A DNA stretch of 64,000 bases from Pseudomonas graminis (GTDB lineage: Bacteria > Pseudomonadota > Gammaproteobacteria > Pseudomonadales > Pseudomonadaceae). This document shows positions 1 through 8,871 of the stretch, in pieces. The first letter of the stretch is position 1, and every line of letters begins with the position of its first letter. The stretch spans positions 124,001 through 188,000 of the forward strand of contig NZ_MDEN01000059.1 in assembly GCF_001705435.1 (NCBI RefSeq), read 5' to 3'. The notes beneath the pieces are model-generated. The model worked only from the letters and a program-made list of their open reading frames with translations. It had not been told where the DNA came from and did no database searches. The position numbers and the translations under genes are program-made.

Positions 1-1
1 G

Positions 2-1645
2 ACAGGACGCCTCGGCATTGCCCACACCCGTTGGGCGACCCATGGCGCACCGCTGGAGCACAACGCGCACCCGCATTTCTCCAACGAGCAATTGGCGGTG
101 GTCCACAACGGCATCATCGAAAACCATGAGCCGCTTCGCGAGCGCTTGAAGGGTCTGGGTTACGTGTTCACGTCTGACACGGACACCGAGGTCATTGTCC
201 ACCTGCTGCACCACAAACTGCGGGACACCCCTGACCTGGCCGCTGCCTTGAAGGCTACGGTCAAAGAACTGCACGGCGCGTATGGTCTTGCGGTCATCAG
301 CGCACAGCAACCGGATCGCCTGATTGCCGCTCGCAGTGGCAGTCCGCTGGTGGTGGGCCTGGGCCTTGGGGAAAACTTCCTCGCCTCCGATCAACTGGCA
401 TTGCGTCAGGTCACCGATCGCTTCATGTACCTGGAAGAGGGCGACATCGCCGAGATCCGCCGCGACAGCGTGCAGATCTGGGACGCCTCCGGCCTGCCCG
501 TCGAGCGGGAGACCGTTCAGTACCACGAGGGCGCAGAAGCGGCGGACAAAGGCGAGTACCGCCACTTTATGCTCAAGGAAATCCACGAGCAGCCAAAAGT
601 CGTGCAGCGCACCCTGGAAGGCCGCCTCGGTCAGCAGCAGGTTCTGGTGCAGGCATTCGGGCCGCAAGCGGCGGAGCTGTTCGCTAAAGTGCGCAACGTG
701 CAAATCGTCGCCTGCGGCACCAGCTATCACGCCGGCATGGTCGCGCGTTACTGGCTCGAAGGCCTGGCTGGTATTCCCTGCCAGGTCGAGGTGGCCAGCG
801 AATTCCGCTACCGCAAAGTCGTGGTCCAGCCGGACACGCTGTTCGTTTCGATCTCCCAGTCCGGCGAGACGGCTGACACCTTGGCCGCGCTGCGCAATGC
901 TAAGGAACTGGGTTTTCTTGCCAGCTTGGCGATCTGCAACGTGGGCATCAGTTCGCTGGTGCGTGAGTCCGATCTGACCCTGCTCACTCAGGCCGGCCCG
1001 GAAATCGGCGTCGCGTCGACCAAAGCGTTCACCACCCAGTTGGTCGCGCTGATGCTGCTGACGCTGTCTCTGGGTCAGGTCAAAGGCACGCTGGGCGCTG
1101 GCGTGGAAGCAGAACTGGTGGAAGAACTGCGCCGCCTGCCGACCCGCCTGGGTGAAGCGCTGGCGATGGACACAACGGTGGAGAAAATTGCCGAACTGTT
1201 CGCCGAGAAGAATCACACCCTGTTCCTGGGCCGTGGCGCGCAATTCCCGGTGGCGATGGAAGGGGCGTTAAAGCTCAAGGAAATCTCCTATATCCACGCC
1301 GAGGCCTATCCGGCCGGCGAACTGAAACACGGCCCGTTGGCCTTGGTGGACAGCGACATGCCTGTTGTCACCGTGGCACCAAACAACGAGCTGCTGGAGA
1401 AGCTGAAATCCAACCTGCAGGAAGTGCGGGCCCGGGGCGGCGAGCTGATCGTCTTCGCGGACGAACAGGCCGGGCTGGTCAACGGAGAGGGCACCCATGT
1501 GGTTTCCATGCCTCATATCCTCGATGCACTGACGCCGATTCTCTACACCATCCCGCTGCAACTGCTTTCGTATTACGTGGCAGTGCTGAAGGGGACGGAC
1601 GTGGATCAGCCGCGTAACTTGGCGAAGTCTGTGACGGTGGAATAA
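2..1645 (+). CDS. glmS: Glutamine--fructose-6-phosphate aminotransferase (5' end outside window)
   Basis: This enzyme makes glucosamine-6-phosphate from fructose-6-phosphate and glutamine, the first step toward UDP-GlcNAc for peptidoglycan and LPS. The reading frame is already open at the first base, so the N-terminus, including the catalytic Cys1, lies upstream; roughly 63 of about 610 residues are missing. What is visible is the rest of the glutaminase domain (NGIIENH), then two SIS sugar-isomerase domains with the signature SQSGETADT, and the C-terminal end [13 protein letters not shown] that is almost invariant in GlmS. It is transcribed alone here; the next gene starts about 170 bases later. 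The family assignment is certain. Confidence 0.97.
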   Translation, partial: TGRLGIAHTRWATHGAPLEHNAHPHFSNEQLAVVHNGIIENHEPLRERLKGLGYVFTSDTDTEVIVHLLHHKLRDTPDLAAALKATVKELHGAYGLAVISAQQPDRLIAARSGSPLVVGLGLGENFLASDQLALRQVTDRFMYLEEGDIAEIRRDSVQIWDASGLPVERETVQYHEGAEAADKGEYRHFMLKEIHEQPKVVQRTLEGRLGQQQVLVQAFGPQAAELFAKVRNVQIVACGTSYHAGMVARYWLEGLAGIPCQVEVASEFRYRKVVVQPDTLFVSISQSGETADTLAALRNAKELGFLASLAICNVGISSLVRESDLTLLTQAGPEIGVASTKAFTTQLVALMLLTLSLGQVKGTLGAGVEAELVEELRRLPTRLGEALAMDTTVEKIAELFAEKNHTLFLGRGAQFPVAMEGALKLKEISYIHAEAYPAGELKHGPLALVDSDMPVVTVAPNNELLEKLKSNLQEVRARGGELIVFADEQAGLVNGEGTHVVSMPHILDALTPILYTIPLQLLSYYVAVLKGTDVDQPRNLAKSVTVE

Positions 1646-1672
1646 GTTATCCACTGCATACTGTTATTGAGC
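1610..1672 (+). other. Predicted attTn7 site (unoccupied)
   Basis: The conserved 3' end of glmS is the TnsD-binding target of Tn7, and insertion occurs about 25 bases after the stop codon (near 1670). That is established for Tn7 in many bacteria. The glmS end here is intact, and no Tn7 ends or tns genes follow, so the site looks empty. The exact insertion base is an inference from the usual spacing. Confidence 0.6.
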
Positions 1673-1696
1673 TTCAGAGCAGTCGCAGGTTGTTAC

Positions 1697-1722
1697 CGTG
1701 TAGGCAAAGGAGTGCCTACACG
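1697..1722. repeat. Hairpin downstream of glmS
   Basis: A perfect 10-base inverted repeat, CGTGTAGGCA with TGCCTACACG, surrounds a 6-base loop. There is no T-run after it, so it is not a canonical intrinsic terminator. It may still protect or end the glmS transcript, or be a REP-like element. Confidence 0.5.
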
Positions 1723-1812
1723 CTGGATTAAATGCTTGATCTGTACCAGCCATCAGTATGATGGCCATGTTGCTCAAGGTTTCCCTCGCCGCGTCGATAG
1801 CTTCTCAAGTCA

Positions 1813-3144
1813 ATGCGAGCGCCCCTCATGTTCAATACCCGGTTGAAAAATAGAATCCAGCAATTGGAAAAACAGCTGGGAGCCCTGGAGCAGGTAAAGG
1901 CAACTCTGGATCTCGAAACCGTGTCCGTCACTCTGGATGCGGGAGGCGTCATCCTGGAGGTGAATGCTCAGTTCGAGAAAGAGTTGGGATTCAAACAGGC
2001 TGAATTGGTCGGTCGAACCCTGCGTGAATTCAGTCCCTCTGAACTGCAGGGCGATGTCCATCAGCGTCGCGCATTGGATGCAATCGCCGAAGGCAAGCAT
2101 TACAGCGGTACCTTGCGCCTGTGCAGCCACGACGGTCGACACGTCTGGCTACGAGCAATGGTTATCCCTTTCGCGGGTGAGAGTGGGCGTGTCGAACGGA
2201 TCGTTATGTATTCCAGCGTGCTCACACGAACCATTGAAGCCTCAAGGGAGAACGAAGCGCTGGTGGGAGCGTTGATGCGCTCCACTGCCGTTATCGAGTT
2301 CTCCCTGGACGGAGTCGTGCTGACAGCCAATCAGAATTTTCTGAGCGCTATGGGCTATACGCTTCCCCAAATCCTGGGCAAGCACCACCGAATCTTTTGC
2401 GTGCCATCCGACGCTCAGTCAGAGGAATACGATCGGTTTTGGCAGACCCTTAGACAGGCATCCTATGTCGCCGGCAGGTTCTGCCGAGTGGATAAATTCG
2501 GCAACGAGGTATGGCTGGAGGCTTCCTACAACCCAATCGTGGATGCCAATGGCAAGCTGTACAAAATTGCCAAGTTAGCCACCGTTATTACCGACCAGGT
2601 CATCCGCGAGCGCGCTGTCTCCGAGGCAGCCGGCATGGCCCACGGCACCTCGGTTCGAACCAATACCAGCGCACAGCAAGGTCGCGAAGTCATTCAGAAC
2701 ACCGTCACGACCCTCAATACGCTTTCTGCCTTGATGGAGGATGCGGCCCATGGCATCGAAGCACTGGATGCCCAGAGCCAGGAAATCGGCACCATTGTCA
2801 AAACCATCGGCAGCATCGCGGACCAGACCAATCTGTTGGCCTTGAACGCGGCGATCGAAGCGGCACGTGCCGGGGAGCAGGGCAGGGGATTCGCTGTGGT
2901 CGCCGACGAGGTCAGGAACCTGGCCCTTCGAACCACTAAAGCGACGGCGGAAATCTTCGAGGTCGTGAAAAACAACCAGGTTCTGGCGTCCAGTGCGGTG
3001 ACCTTGATTGGCAAAAGCAAGCAGCAGGCCGGGGCGGCGCTGGATTTGGCCAGTGAGGCGGACGAGGTGATCAAGGACATTCAGCAAGGTGCCAACAGTG
3101 TCGTGGTTGCCGTTGAGCAGTTCTCGGGTCAAGCCGGACAGTAA
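1813..3144 (+). CDS. Soluble PAS-PAS methyl-accepting chemotaxis protein (BdlA/Aer-2-like)
   Basis: A cytoplasmic chemoreceptor-type sensor of 443 residues. A short coiled-coil N-terminus (about 1-30) is followed by two PAS domains (about 30-145 and 150-265) and a methyl-accepting signalling domain. The signalling tip is clearly present ([20 protein letters not shown], about residues 336-355). There is no transmembrane segment or HAMP domain, and it resembles PAS-PAS-MCP proteins such as P. aeruginosa BdlA, which act in aerotaxis or biofilm dispersal. PAS domains of this group often bind haem or FAD; the ligand cannot be told here. A second ATG at 1828 (MFNTRLK) is an equally plausible start, since neither has a strong ribosome binding site. 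It is monocistronic. Confidence 0.88.
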   Translation: MRAPLMFNTRLKNRIQQLEKQLGALEQVKATLDLETVSVTLDAGGVILEVNAQFEKELGFKQAELVGRTLREFSPSELQGDVHQRRALDAIAEGKHYSGTLRLCSHDGRHVWLRAMVIPFAGESGRVERIVMYSSVLTRTIEASRENEALVGALMRSTAVIEFSLDGVVLTANQNFLSAMGYTLPQILGKHHRIFCVPSDAQSEEYDRFWQTLRQASYVAGRFCRVDKFGNEVWLEASYNPIVDANGKLYKIAKLATVITDQVIRERAVSEAAGMAHGTSVRTNTSAQQGREVIQNTVTTLNTLSALMEDAAHGIEALDAQSQEIGTIVKTIGSIADQTNLLALNAAIEAARAGEQGRGFAVVADEVRNLALRTTKATAEIFEVVKNNQVLASSAVTLIGKSKQQAGAALDLASEADEVIKDIQQGANSVVVAVEQFSGQAGQ

Positions 3145-3214
3145 TGACTGTTGCAATGGGTCATGTCTGCACGTCTCAATGACCCCCAGTTAATGCGCGA
3201 TCCAGGTGATCCTT

Positions 3215-3481
3215 GTGCTCGATGCTCTCAAGCAATCCATAAACGATCTGCATAAGGTCGACCGGCCCAGACTGGAAGATGAGTGTGACGCGCTGCTCAC
3301 TCGGATCGAGCAGGGACGAACAGAAGGGACTCTGACTGGCGAGCAGGCCACGCAGCTGTTCTATGATGTCCGTAACGAACGTTCGAGGTGCTTTCGCAGC
3401 GGAAGTCAGCGTCGCATGGGCGATCCCTCGGCCAATGTGCCATCGCGCGACTCAGTGGGCATGAGCCGCATGCTTATTTGA
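3215..3481 (+). CDS. Small hypothetical protein
   Basis: A possible 88-residue protein in the otherwise empty 368-base gap between the chemoreceptor and the LysR gene. The GTG start at 3215 has an AGGTGA Shine-Dalgarno sequence six bases upstream, better than the GTG at 3206. The first half is charged and helical (VDRPRLEDECDALLTRIEQG) and looks protein-like. The second half is rich in Arg and Ser and looks less so, which could mean a frameshifted or decayed gene. I recognise no family. Confidence 0.35.
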   Translation: MLDALKQSINDLHKVDRPRLEDECDALLTRIEQGRTEGTLTGEQATQLFYDVRNERSRCFRSGSQRRMGDPSANVPSRDSVGMSRMLI

Positions 3482-3512
3482 AAGATGTTTTCAAAGGGTT
3501 GCTCGAACTGAA

Positions 3513-4445
3513 TCAAGCCACCTGGCCCGCGCTTTCAATCTCCCGCGCATGCCCCTTCGCGGTCTTGCCCGCCTGCTGCACGGCCCACTTCATGAATTCC
3601 GCAATCGCCCACTCTTCGCGCCGTTCTTTCGCGCAGTACACGAAATAGTCGAACTTGAGCTCCGCCGTCGCGTTGGTGACTTGCACCAGGCGTTTACTTT
3701 GCAGGGCTTCGGAGGCAAAGACGCTGTTGACGAGTGCAATGCCTTGACCCGCACAGGCCGCACTTATCAACAGGGACTCATCGCCATAACTGGAGCCCTG
3801 AATCATCTTGCGATTGCTCATGCCGAACGCGTTCATCCAGACCTTCCAGTAGTTGCGCTCGGTGTCCTGCAGCAGCGGGAAGGTCAGGCAATCCTGCGGG
3901 CTCTCGATGTTGCGCTGGGTGCTGAGCAGGCGTGGGCTGCACACGGGTATCAGGTAGGACGACCACAAATGCGTGGCGTGGTTTTCGCAACTGGCTGCCG
4001 TTTCACGCTGAATGCAGATGTCCACGTGGCCGTGCTTGAGCTCGGAAAGACCGTTACAGATCTGAATCGAGATTTCGACGTTGGGGCAGCGCTCCTTGAA
4101 GCCGCTCAGTGCCGGGATCAGCCACGAACTTGCGATGGTGGACGTTGTGCTGATGACCAGACGCGTCTGACGTGGCGCCTTGAGTGCAGCGCGCGACCAG
4201 GCTTTTTCGATCACGTCGAAAGTGCCGGCGAGTTCGTCAAACAGACTGCGTCCGCAAGGGGTGAGCTGGATGCCCTTGGCGTCTCGCTCGAACAGGCGCC
4301 TGCCAATCTGGTCTTCCAGCCCTTTGATCTGCTGACTGATGGCCGCCGGTGACACGCACAGCTGATCCGCTGCACGTTTCATGCTTCCGGCCTTGCACAC
4401 CTCAACGAACGTGCGGAGGGCTATCAACGGGATCGCTTTGCTCAT
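3513..4445 (-). CDS. LysR-family transcriptional regulator (GcvA-like)
   Basis: A 310-residue LysR-type regulator with an N-terminal winged HTH (about residues 5-64; RAADQLCVSPAAISQQIKGL) and a C-terminal co-inducer-binding domain. The start at 4445 follows GAGGTATGCAGG. It lies downstream of, and on the same strand as, the EamA exporter, separated by 178 bases. Because LysR proteins usually control neighbouring genes, it may act on the exporter or on the cupin operon 2.5 kb away; that is inference. It belongs to the same GcvA-like subgroup as the regulator at 5704 but is clearly a different protein. Confidence 0.9.
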   Translation of the reverse strand: MSKAIPLIALRTFVEVCKAGSMKRAADQLCVSPAAISQQIKGLEDQIGRRLFERDAKGIQLTPCGRSLFDELAGTFDVIEKAWSRAALKAPRQTRLVISTTSTIASSWLIPALSGFKERCPNVEISIQICNGLSELKHGHVDICIQRETAASCENHATHLWSSYLIPVCSPRLLSTQRNIESPQDCLTFPLLQDTERNYWKVWMNAFGMSNRKMIQGSSYGDESLLISAACAGQGIALVNSVFASEALQSKRLVQVTNATAELKFDYFVYCAKERREEWAIAEFMKWAVQQAGKTAKGHAREIESAGQVA

Positions 4446-4623
4446 CCTGCATACCTCGCCGTGAGAGTGCTGCCCGTGCGCCAGGTGACGGAAAAGCGTC
4501 TAGAAGTTGCCATCGGATGAATCCCAAAAGGGTGTTTATCACCCGGCATTGGATATTGTCAGGCGCAGCCGGGCCCGGGCGGGTGCATACCCGGCGTGGA
4601 AGTCAGTTGTGGATAACGTGTTT

Positions 4624-5547
4624 TCAGGTGGTTGCGGCGCTGTCCCGAGCGACCGGTACCGGCTTCGGCTTGCTTTGGCTCAGCACGAACCAGACCGCCA
4701 GGCAGATGAGGCCGCCGCCGTAAAGGTGTCCCGCAGAAACCTTTTCACCGAGGAACATCACTCCCCACAGGACGCCGAACGGCGGAATGAGGAAGGTGAC
4801 GGTCAGCGAACGCACCGGGCCGATATCAGCGATCAAACGGAAGTACAGAATGTAAGCGCACGCCGTGCACACGAAACCAACGGCTGCCAGGGACAGCCAA
4901 ACGGTCGAGTCGCCCCACGTGGCCGGCGGGTTGACCGTCGCGGAGACGGCGAAGAAGGGCAGCAGGAACAGCGTTGCGCCGATCTGGCTGCCGAAGGCTA
5001 CGAGCTTGGCGTCCAGTCCTCCCCGGTCGCCGATCCACCGACGGGTCATGAATCCTGCGGCGCCATAGCAACTGGTCGCGACCAGGCAAGCGAGTGCGCC
5101 CATGACCACCGACGTGGTGAAAGTCACCGGGCCTGTCGTGGTCAGTAACGTTATCCCCAGCAAACCGAGAAACACGCCGATGGCTTTTTTGGGTGTCAGC
5201 GAATCATTGAAAAACACAGCGCCAATTAACACGCCCATCAATGGCGTGGTCGCGTTCAGGATGGCGGAATAACCCGCGGGTAATAACAGGGCCGCCATGC
5301 TGTACATCAAAAAGGGAATGCCGGAATTGATAATGCCGAGGATCAAGGTGGATTTGAACTTGCCGTTGAACTCATGGCGGGTTCTGAAGATGGTCAGAAT
5401 AACCATTAACCCGATGGCGCCAAGCAACACCCGAAAGAAAGCGGTCGGCAACGCACCCAGTACCGGGGCGGCAACGCGCATGAAGAGAAAACTGGCGCCC
5501 CAGATGGCGGCCAGAACGATCAGTCGAACACAGTCGGACACTTTCAT
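4624..5547 (-). CDS. EamA/DMT-family transporter, probable exporter
   Basis: A 307-residue inner-membrane protein of the drug/metabolite transporter superfamily with about ten hydrophobic helices in two EamA repeats (WGASFLFMRVAAPVLGALPT near the start; a second repeat from about residue 155). The ATG at 5547 is chosen over upstream in-frame codons because AAGGAAACACG precedes it directly. It is divergent from the LysR gene at 5704 across a 156-base region. Its place at the edge of the biosynthetic operon suggests export of, and self-protection from, the product; the substrate cannot be read from sequence. Confidence 0.88.
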   Translation of the reverse strand: MKVSDCVRLIVLAAIWGASFLFMRVAAPVLGALPTAFFRVLLGAIGLMVILTIFRTRHEFNGKFKSTLILGIINSGIPFLMYSMAALLLPAGYSAILNATTPLMGVLIGAVFFNDSLTPKKAIGVFLGLLGITLLTTTGPVTFTTSVVMGALACLVATSCYGAAGFMTRRWIGDRGGLDAKLVAFGSQIGATLFLLPFFAVSATVNPPATWGDSTVWLSLAAVGFVCTACAYILYFRLIADIGPVRSLTVTFLIPPFGVLWGVMFLGEKVSAGHLYGGGLICLAVWFVLSQSKPKPVPVARDSAATT

Positions 5548-5663
5548 CGTGTTTCCTTTCTTGATCCCTATCACTGATACGCCGACCGAAACGTTGTTGA
5601 TTGACGCTCGTCGAGTTCGGGTGTGATGATTTGAGCAGTGTCTGAAGTGGTGCTCAAGCGAGC

Positions 5664-5691
5664 TTTTCTTAAGCACATTAGATTTTCTTAA
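5664..5691. promoter_or_regulatory. Direct repeat in the EamA/LysR divergent promoter
   Basis: The 9-mer TTTTCTTAA occurs twice, at 5664-5672 and 5683-5691, 19 bases apart (about two helical turns). It lies just upstream of the LysR start at 5704 and within the shared intergenic region with the exporter. Such placement is typical of LysR autoregulatory sites, but the assignment is inferred. Confidence 0.35.
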
Positions 5692-5703
5692 CCGAGGTCA
5701 GGC

Positions 5704-6612
5704 ATGAAATTCCCGCCCCTGCACGCGCTGTTGTGTTTTGAAGCGACGGGGCGCCACGCCAGCATGAAAGGCGCGGCCGGTGAGCTGTTTGTGACCCCTG
5801 CGGCCATTAGCCAACAGATCGCCAAGCTCGAGAAAGCCGTTGGCGTCACGCTGTTCATCCGCAACACCAAACGCCTGGAGCTGACTGCCGAGGGCAAGAT
5901 CTACCTGCGGGCCATTCGCCCCGCACTTGGGCAGATATCCGACGCCACCCAGCGTCTGATGAGCGACAACGGCCCCAATACGATCACCGTTAGCTGCACC
6001 AGCGGCTTTGCCATGCAGTGGCTGCTGCCCCGGCTGCCTGATTTTCAAGCCATCTGCCCCGGCATCGAGGTGCTGATCAGCACCACCAATCGGCTGGTTG
6101 ATTTGCTCGGCGACGGCGTTGACTTCGCCGTGCGCCATGGCCTCGGCCGTTATCCCGGTCTGGAAGTGGAGATGCTGATCAACGACCGACTGCAGCCTGT
6201 CTGCAGCCCTTCCTTGCTGCCGGACTCCCGGTACCTGTCGTCCCCCATTGACCTGAAAAGCTACACCCTGTTGCACGACGAACACCGCGAAGACTGGGCG
6301 TTATGGCTCCGTGCGGTGGGTATCGAAGATGGCGAGGCCGCCGTTCACAAGGGCTCGGTTTTCGTGGATTCCAACGGGGTCATCGAGGCTGCACTGGCGG
6401 GAATGGGCATTGCGCTGGTGCGCCGTTCGCTGATTCGAGAAGAGCTGGCGTCCGGCCGATTGGTCGTGCCGTTTCGCGCGACGATCGACACGCCGATTGC
6501 CTATTACCTGGTTTACGACGAGACAGCCATTCTCCCCAAGTCCAGCAAGCAGTTTCGTGACTGGCTAGTGTCCCAGGCCACCGTCAGTCAGCGTGAATTC
6601 ACCACGCGATAG
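5704..6612 (+). CDS. LysR-family transcriptional regulator (GcvA-like), probable cluster regulator
   Basis: A 302-residue LysR-type regulator. The HTH is at about residues 6-63 (MKGAAGELFVTPAAISQQIA) and the effector domain follows (ISTTNRLVDLLGDGVDFAVR). It is divergent from the EamA exporter and points toward the cupin-led operon that begins 288 bases downstream, so it is the best candidate for controlling both. LysR proteins of this subgroup often sense amino acids or small metabolites. Length and domain order are normal for the family. Confidence 0.92.
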   Translation: MKFPPLHALLCFEATGRHASMKGAAGELFVTPAAISQQIAKLEKAVGVTLFIRNTKRLELTAEGKIYLRAIRPALGQISDATQRLMSDNGPNTITVSCTSGFAMQWLLPRLPDFQAICPGIEVLISTTNRLVDLLGDGVDFAVRHGLGRYPGLEVEMLINDRLQPVCSPSLLPDSRYLSSPIDLKSYTLLHDEHREDWALWLRAVGIEDGEAAVHKGSVFVDSNGVIEAALAGMGIALVRRSLIREELASGRLVVPFRATIDTPIAYYLVYDETAILPKSSKQFRDWLVSQATVSQREFTTR

Positions 6613-6658
6613 TTTGCGTTCACGTTCCCCGACACAGTGTTGAATAGTTATCAGGGCA

Positions 6659-6766
6659 GTTAAGTCCTGCTTCAGTGTCCGTGGGTGATACACCCATACG
6701 GGTAAAACTGATCAACGTGTTGATTATAAAAACAATTAAGCCGAGACCCGTTAAGTCAGACTTAAC
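6659..6766. promoter_or_regulatory. Candidate operators in the leader of the cupin-MetRS operon
   Basis: The 17-base palindrome GTTAAGTCAGACTTAAC at 6750-6766 is perfect apart from its central base. One of its half-sites, GTTAAGTC, recurs at 6659-6666. Both lie in the AT-rich 287-base region between the LysR gene and the first cluster gene (ATG at 6900). Repetition of the half-site suggests a bound regulator, most simply one of the two LysR proteins. No clear -35/-10 pair is claimed. Confidence 0.5.
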
Positions 6767-6899
6767 CGCTGATTGCGGATTTCTAGTTTGCCCCGCCACT
6801 TACTTTTCTTCAGTTTATTCCTTAGCTAATACGCGCCCGTCAGCTCAGCCTGGCGCCGATAAAACAGCGAGCAGGATGCTCCGGCTGAAGGAAAACCCC

Positions 6900-7343
6900 A
6901 TGACTGATTTCGATATTTTTCGTCCCATGGCGTGGGACAAACTGGTTCATGAATATGACCTGGATGGCGCAAGGCTGCTGCCGTGGAATGGATATCCGAC
7001 GCCCATCGGCGGCGGCTGGTGTGTCGTGCGGCCCCACACCAAATCCTTGTCCCACACGCAGATAGACCAGGAATTCTTTATCGGCATCAAAGGGACCGCA
7101 CAGTTGATCGTCGGGGATCGAACGTACCCGTTCACCATGGGCGACATTGCTGCCATTCCCAAACACACCGATCACTATGTATTTAACGACACTGACGAAG
7201 ACTTCCACTTCTACGTCGTATGGTGGGATCGCGAATCCGCCAATCGCTTCCTCGATGAAGACGCCCGGCAGGCCGTGGCCGCCAATGAGTTCGCCCTGCA
7301 CAAAGCGACGGTTCATGACGTGTCCGATCAGAGGGCGTCGTGA
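6900..7343 (+). CDS. Cupin protein, likely the cupin half of a split hydrazine synthetase
   Basis: A 147-residue single-domain cupin. Motif 1 is degenerate: His52 and Glu58 are present, but the second His of the usual HxH is replaced by Gln54. Motif 2 has Gly81, Pro87, His92 and Asn96. A mononuclear metal site of His52/Glu58/His92 is therefore plausible. The start is set at 6900 (MTDFDIF) after GAAGGAAAACCCC. The stop overlaps the ATG of the MetRS-like gene (ATGA-type overlap), implying translational coupling. In hydrazine synthetases of the Spb40 type a cupin domain is fused to a MetRS-like domain, and the cupin part catalyses N-N bond formation from an aminoacyl-hydroxylamine ester. Here the same two parts are adjacent separate genes. 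That function is inferred from context. Confidence 0.8.
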   Translation: MTDFDIFRPMAWDKLVHEYDLDGARLLPWNGYPTPIGGGWCVVRPHTKSLSHTQIDQEFFIGIKGTAQLIVGDRTYPFTMGDIAAIPKHTDHYVFNDTDEDFHFYVVWWDRESANRFLDEDARQAVAANEFALHKATVHDVSDQRAS

Positions 7344-8851
7344 TGGGCAAGTTGCTGGTTACGATCACGCCGCCGACCCCCAATGGTGATTTACACATTG
7401 GTCATATGGCGGGGCCTTTTCTGGCAGCGGACATCTATACCCGGGCCCAACGCCAACGCGGTCACGATTGCACCCTCGTCTCATACTCCGATGACTATCA
7501 ATCCTACATGCTGCGGCGAGGAATCGAGCTGGACCAGGCGCCTCAAACACTGGCGCTGGAGAACACTGACAAGATCAACGACACGCTTGAGAAGATGGGC
7601 ATCCAGGTGGATTTCTGGATGCGCCCGTTCGGCAACAGTTACTTCAAGAACGCCGTGGAGGAGATGTACGAGTACGCGGTGAAGGCGGGGGCCATTTACA
7701 AAAAAGTCAGCCCGGAACCGTATTGCGAGCACTGTGATAAGTGGGGCTACGAAGCCTTCGGGCGGGGCAATTGTGATCACTGTGGCTCAGACTCGGATGC
7801 CAGCCAGTGCGAAGAATGCGCCCATACCCCCAATGCCTCGAAGATGAGTAACTTCCGCTGCAAATTATGCGCGGCGCCTATGATCTGGCGGCCGATAGAG
7901 CGTGAGTTTCTGGCGCTGTCGAACTTCCGTAACCACCTCAAAAGCACATTCGAACATACGCCGCTGCGGCCTTTCATTCGCCGCTTTCTGGAGGAAGAAT
8001 TCGACATCGGCCCGGCGGACTGGGGCATAACCCGTCCCTACGACGGCGGACTGGATCTCAAGCCCGATGGCAGCCGGCGCATACACACCTGGGTCATGGG
8101 CCTGTCCGGTTACCTGGCGGCCTTCCGCGAATACACCAATGAACACAAGCTTGCGCCGTGGGAGTACGACGAATACTGCCGCTCCGGTAAAGGCCGGCTG
8201 GTGCACTTTCTGGGTTACGACTGCGCCTTTAGCCACATGATGGTTTACCCCTCGCTGCTGCAGACCATGCACGGCTATCGCCTGCGCCAGACCTTCTACA
8301 CCAACCAGTTTCTGACCTTGAACGGCAAGAACCTTTCCACCAGTCGCAACTATGCGATCTGGGCGCGGGACCTGGTGGCAGACGCCTGCACCGACAGCGC
8401 ACGCTTCTATCTGGCGCTGATCGCGCCGGAGCAGGACACGGATGATTTCGATGTCGAGAAGTTCTCCGCCTGGCGTGAGCAAACCTTCAACGAGGTGCTG
8501 GTCAAGCTGGCCGCCCAGGCCGAGCGCGAACGGGTGGACGGCGACAGCCTGAAAGTCAGTGCGGCGGACGCGGCGGCCCTCAAGATTCTGGTTGCGCGCT
8601 GGTTCGAAGTGACGTCGGTGGATCACTTCAGCATGAAGGGCCTCGCGGTGCTGCTGTCGGACATCATCAACGCCGCCCGTGATCGGCAGACCCTCGGCAA
8701 GCGGATTCTGCCGTACATGGCCCTGATCGGTGCCATCGGCGCACCCGTGTTCCCGGACTTGGCGAAACAGATCCTGCGCTATTGCCGTTTTACTGAAAAC
8801 GAAGTCCTGCAGCAGCTGGTGTATGTCAGTGCGGTCGAGTACGAAATCTGA
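7343..8851 (+). CDS. Methionyl-tRNA synthetase-like enzyme, likely aminoacyl-activating half of a hydrazine synthetase
   Basis: A 502-residue class I aminoacyl-tRNA synthetase homologue of the MetRS type. It keeps the HIGH motif (His18-Ile-Gly-His21), and a zinc-knuckle insert with four CxxC pairs (C128/C131, C144/C147, C156/C159, C173/C176). The KMSKS loop is altered to KNLSTS (329-334). It is shorter than housekeeping MetRS (about 680 residues) and lacks the C-terminal tRNA-binding extension. Its ATG overlaps the cupin stop. By analogy with Spb40, it would activate an amino acid with ATP and pass it to the hydroxylamine oxygen of an N-hydroxylated amino acid rather than to tRNA. A backup MetRS is less likely given the operon, but cannot be excluded. 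Confidence 0.85.
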   Translation: MGKLLVTITPPTPNGDLHIGHMAGPFLAADIYTRAQRQRGHDCTLVSYSDDYQSYMLRRGIELDQAPQTLALENTDKINDTLEKMGIQVDFWMRPFGNSYFKNAVEEMYEYAVKAGAIYKKVSPEPYCEHCDKWGYEAFGRGNCDHCGSDSDASQCEECAHTPNASKMSNFRCKLCAAPMIWRPIEREFLALSNFRNHLKSTFEHTPLRPFIRRFLEEEFDIGPADWGITRPYDGGLDLKPDGSRRIHTWVMGLSGYLAAFREYTNEHKLAPWEYDEYCRSGKGRLVHFLGYDCAFSHMMVYPSLLQTMHGYRLRQTFYTNQFLTLNGKNLSTSRNYAIWARDLVADACTDSARFYLALIAPEQDTDDFDVEKFSAWREQTFNEVLVKLAAQAERERVDGDSLKVSAADAAALKILVARWFEVTSVDHFSMKGLAVLLSDIINAARDRQTLGKRILPYMALIGAIGAPVFPDLAKQILRYCRFTENEVLQQLVYVSAVEYEI

Positions 8852-8871
8852 CCGAGAGGCGGGCGACGACG

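Noticed and set aside
1647..1655. DnaA-box-like sequence after glmS (TTATCCACT).
   Set aside because: The last base differs from the 9-mer consensus, so it was not counted.
6675..6899. Upstream in-frame extension of the cupin gene.
   Set aside because: It lies in the AT-rich leader, lacks a good Shine-Dalgarno sequence, contains the palindrome, and the cupin opening with its ribosome binding site is at 6900.
7343..8851. Housekeeping or antibiotic-resistant methionyl-tRNA synthetase.
   Set aside because: It is too short, has an altered KMSKS loop, and is overlapped with cupin and embedded in a biosynthetic operon; a duplicate MetRS for resistance would not need these partners.
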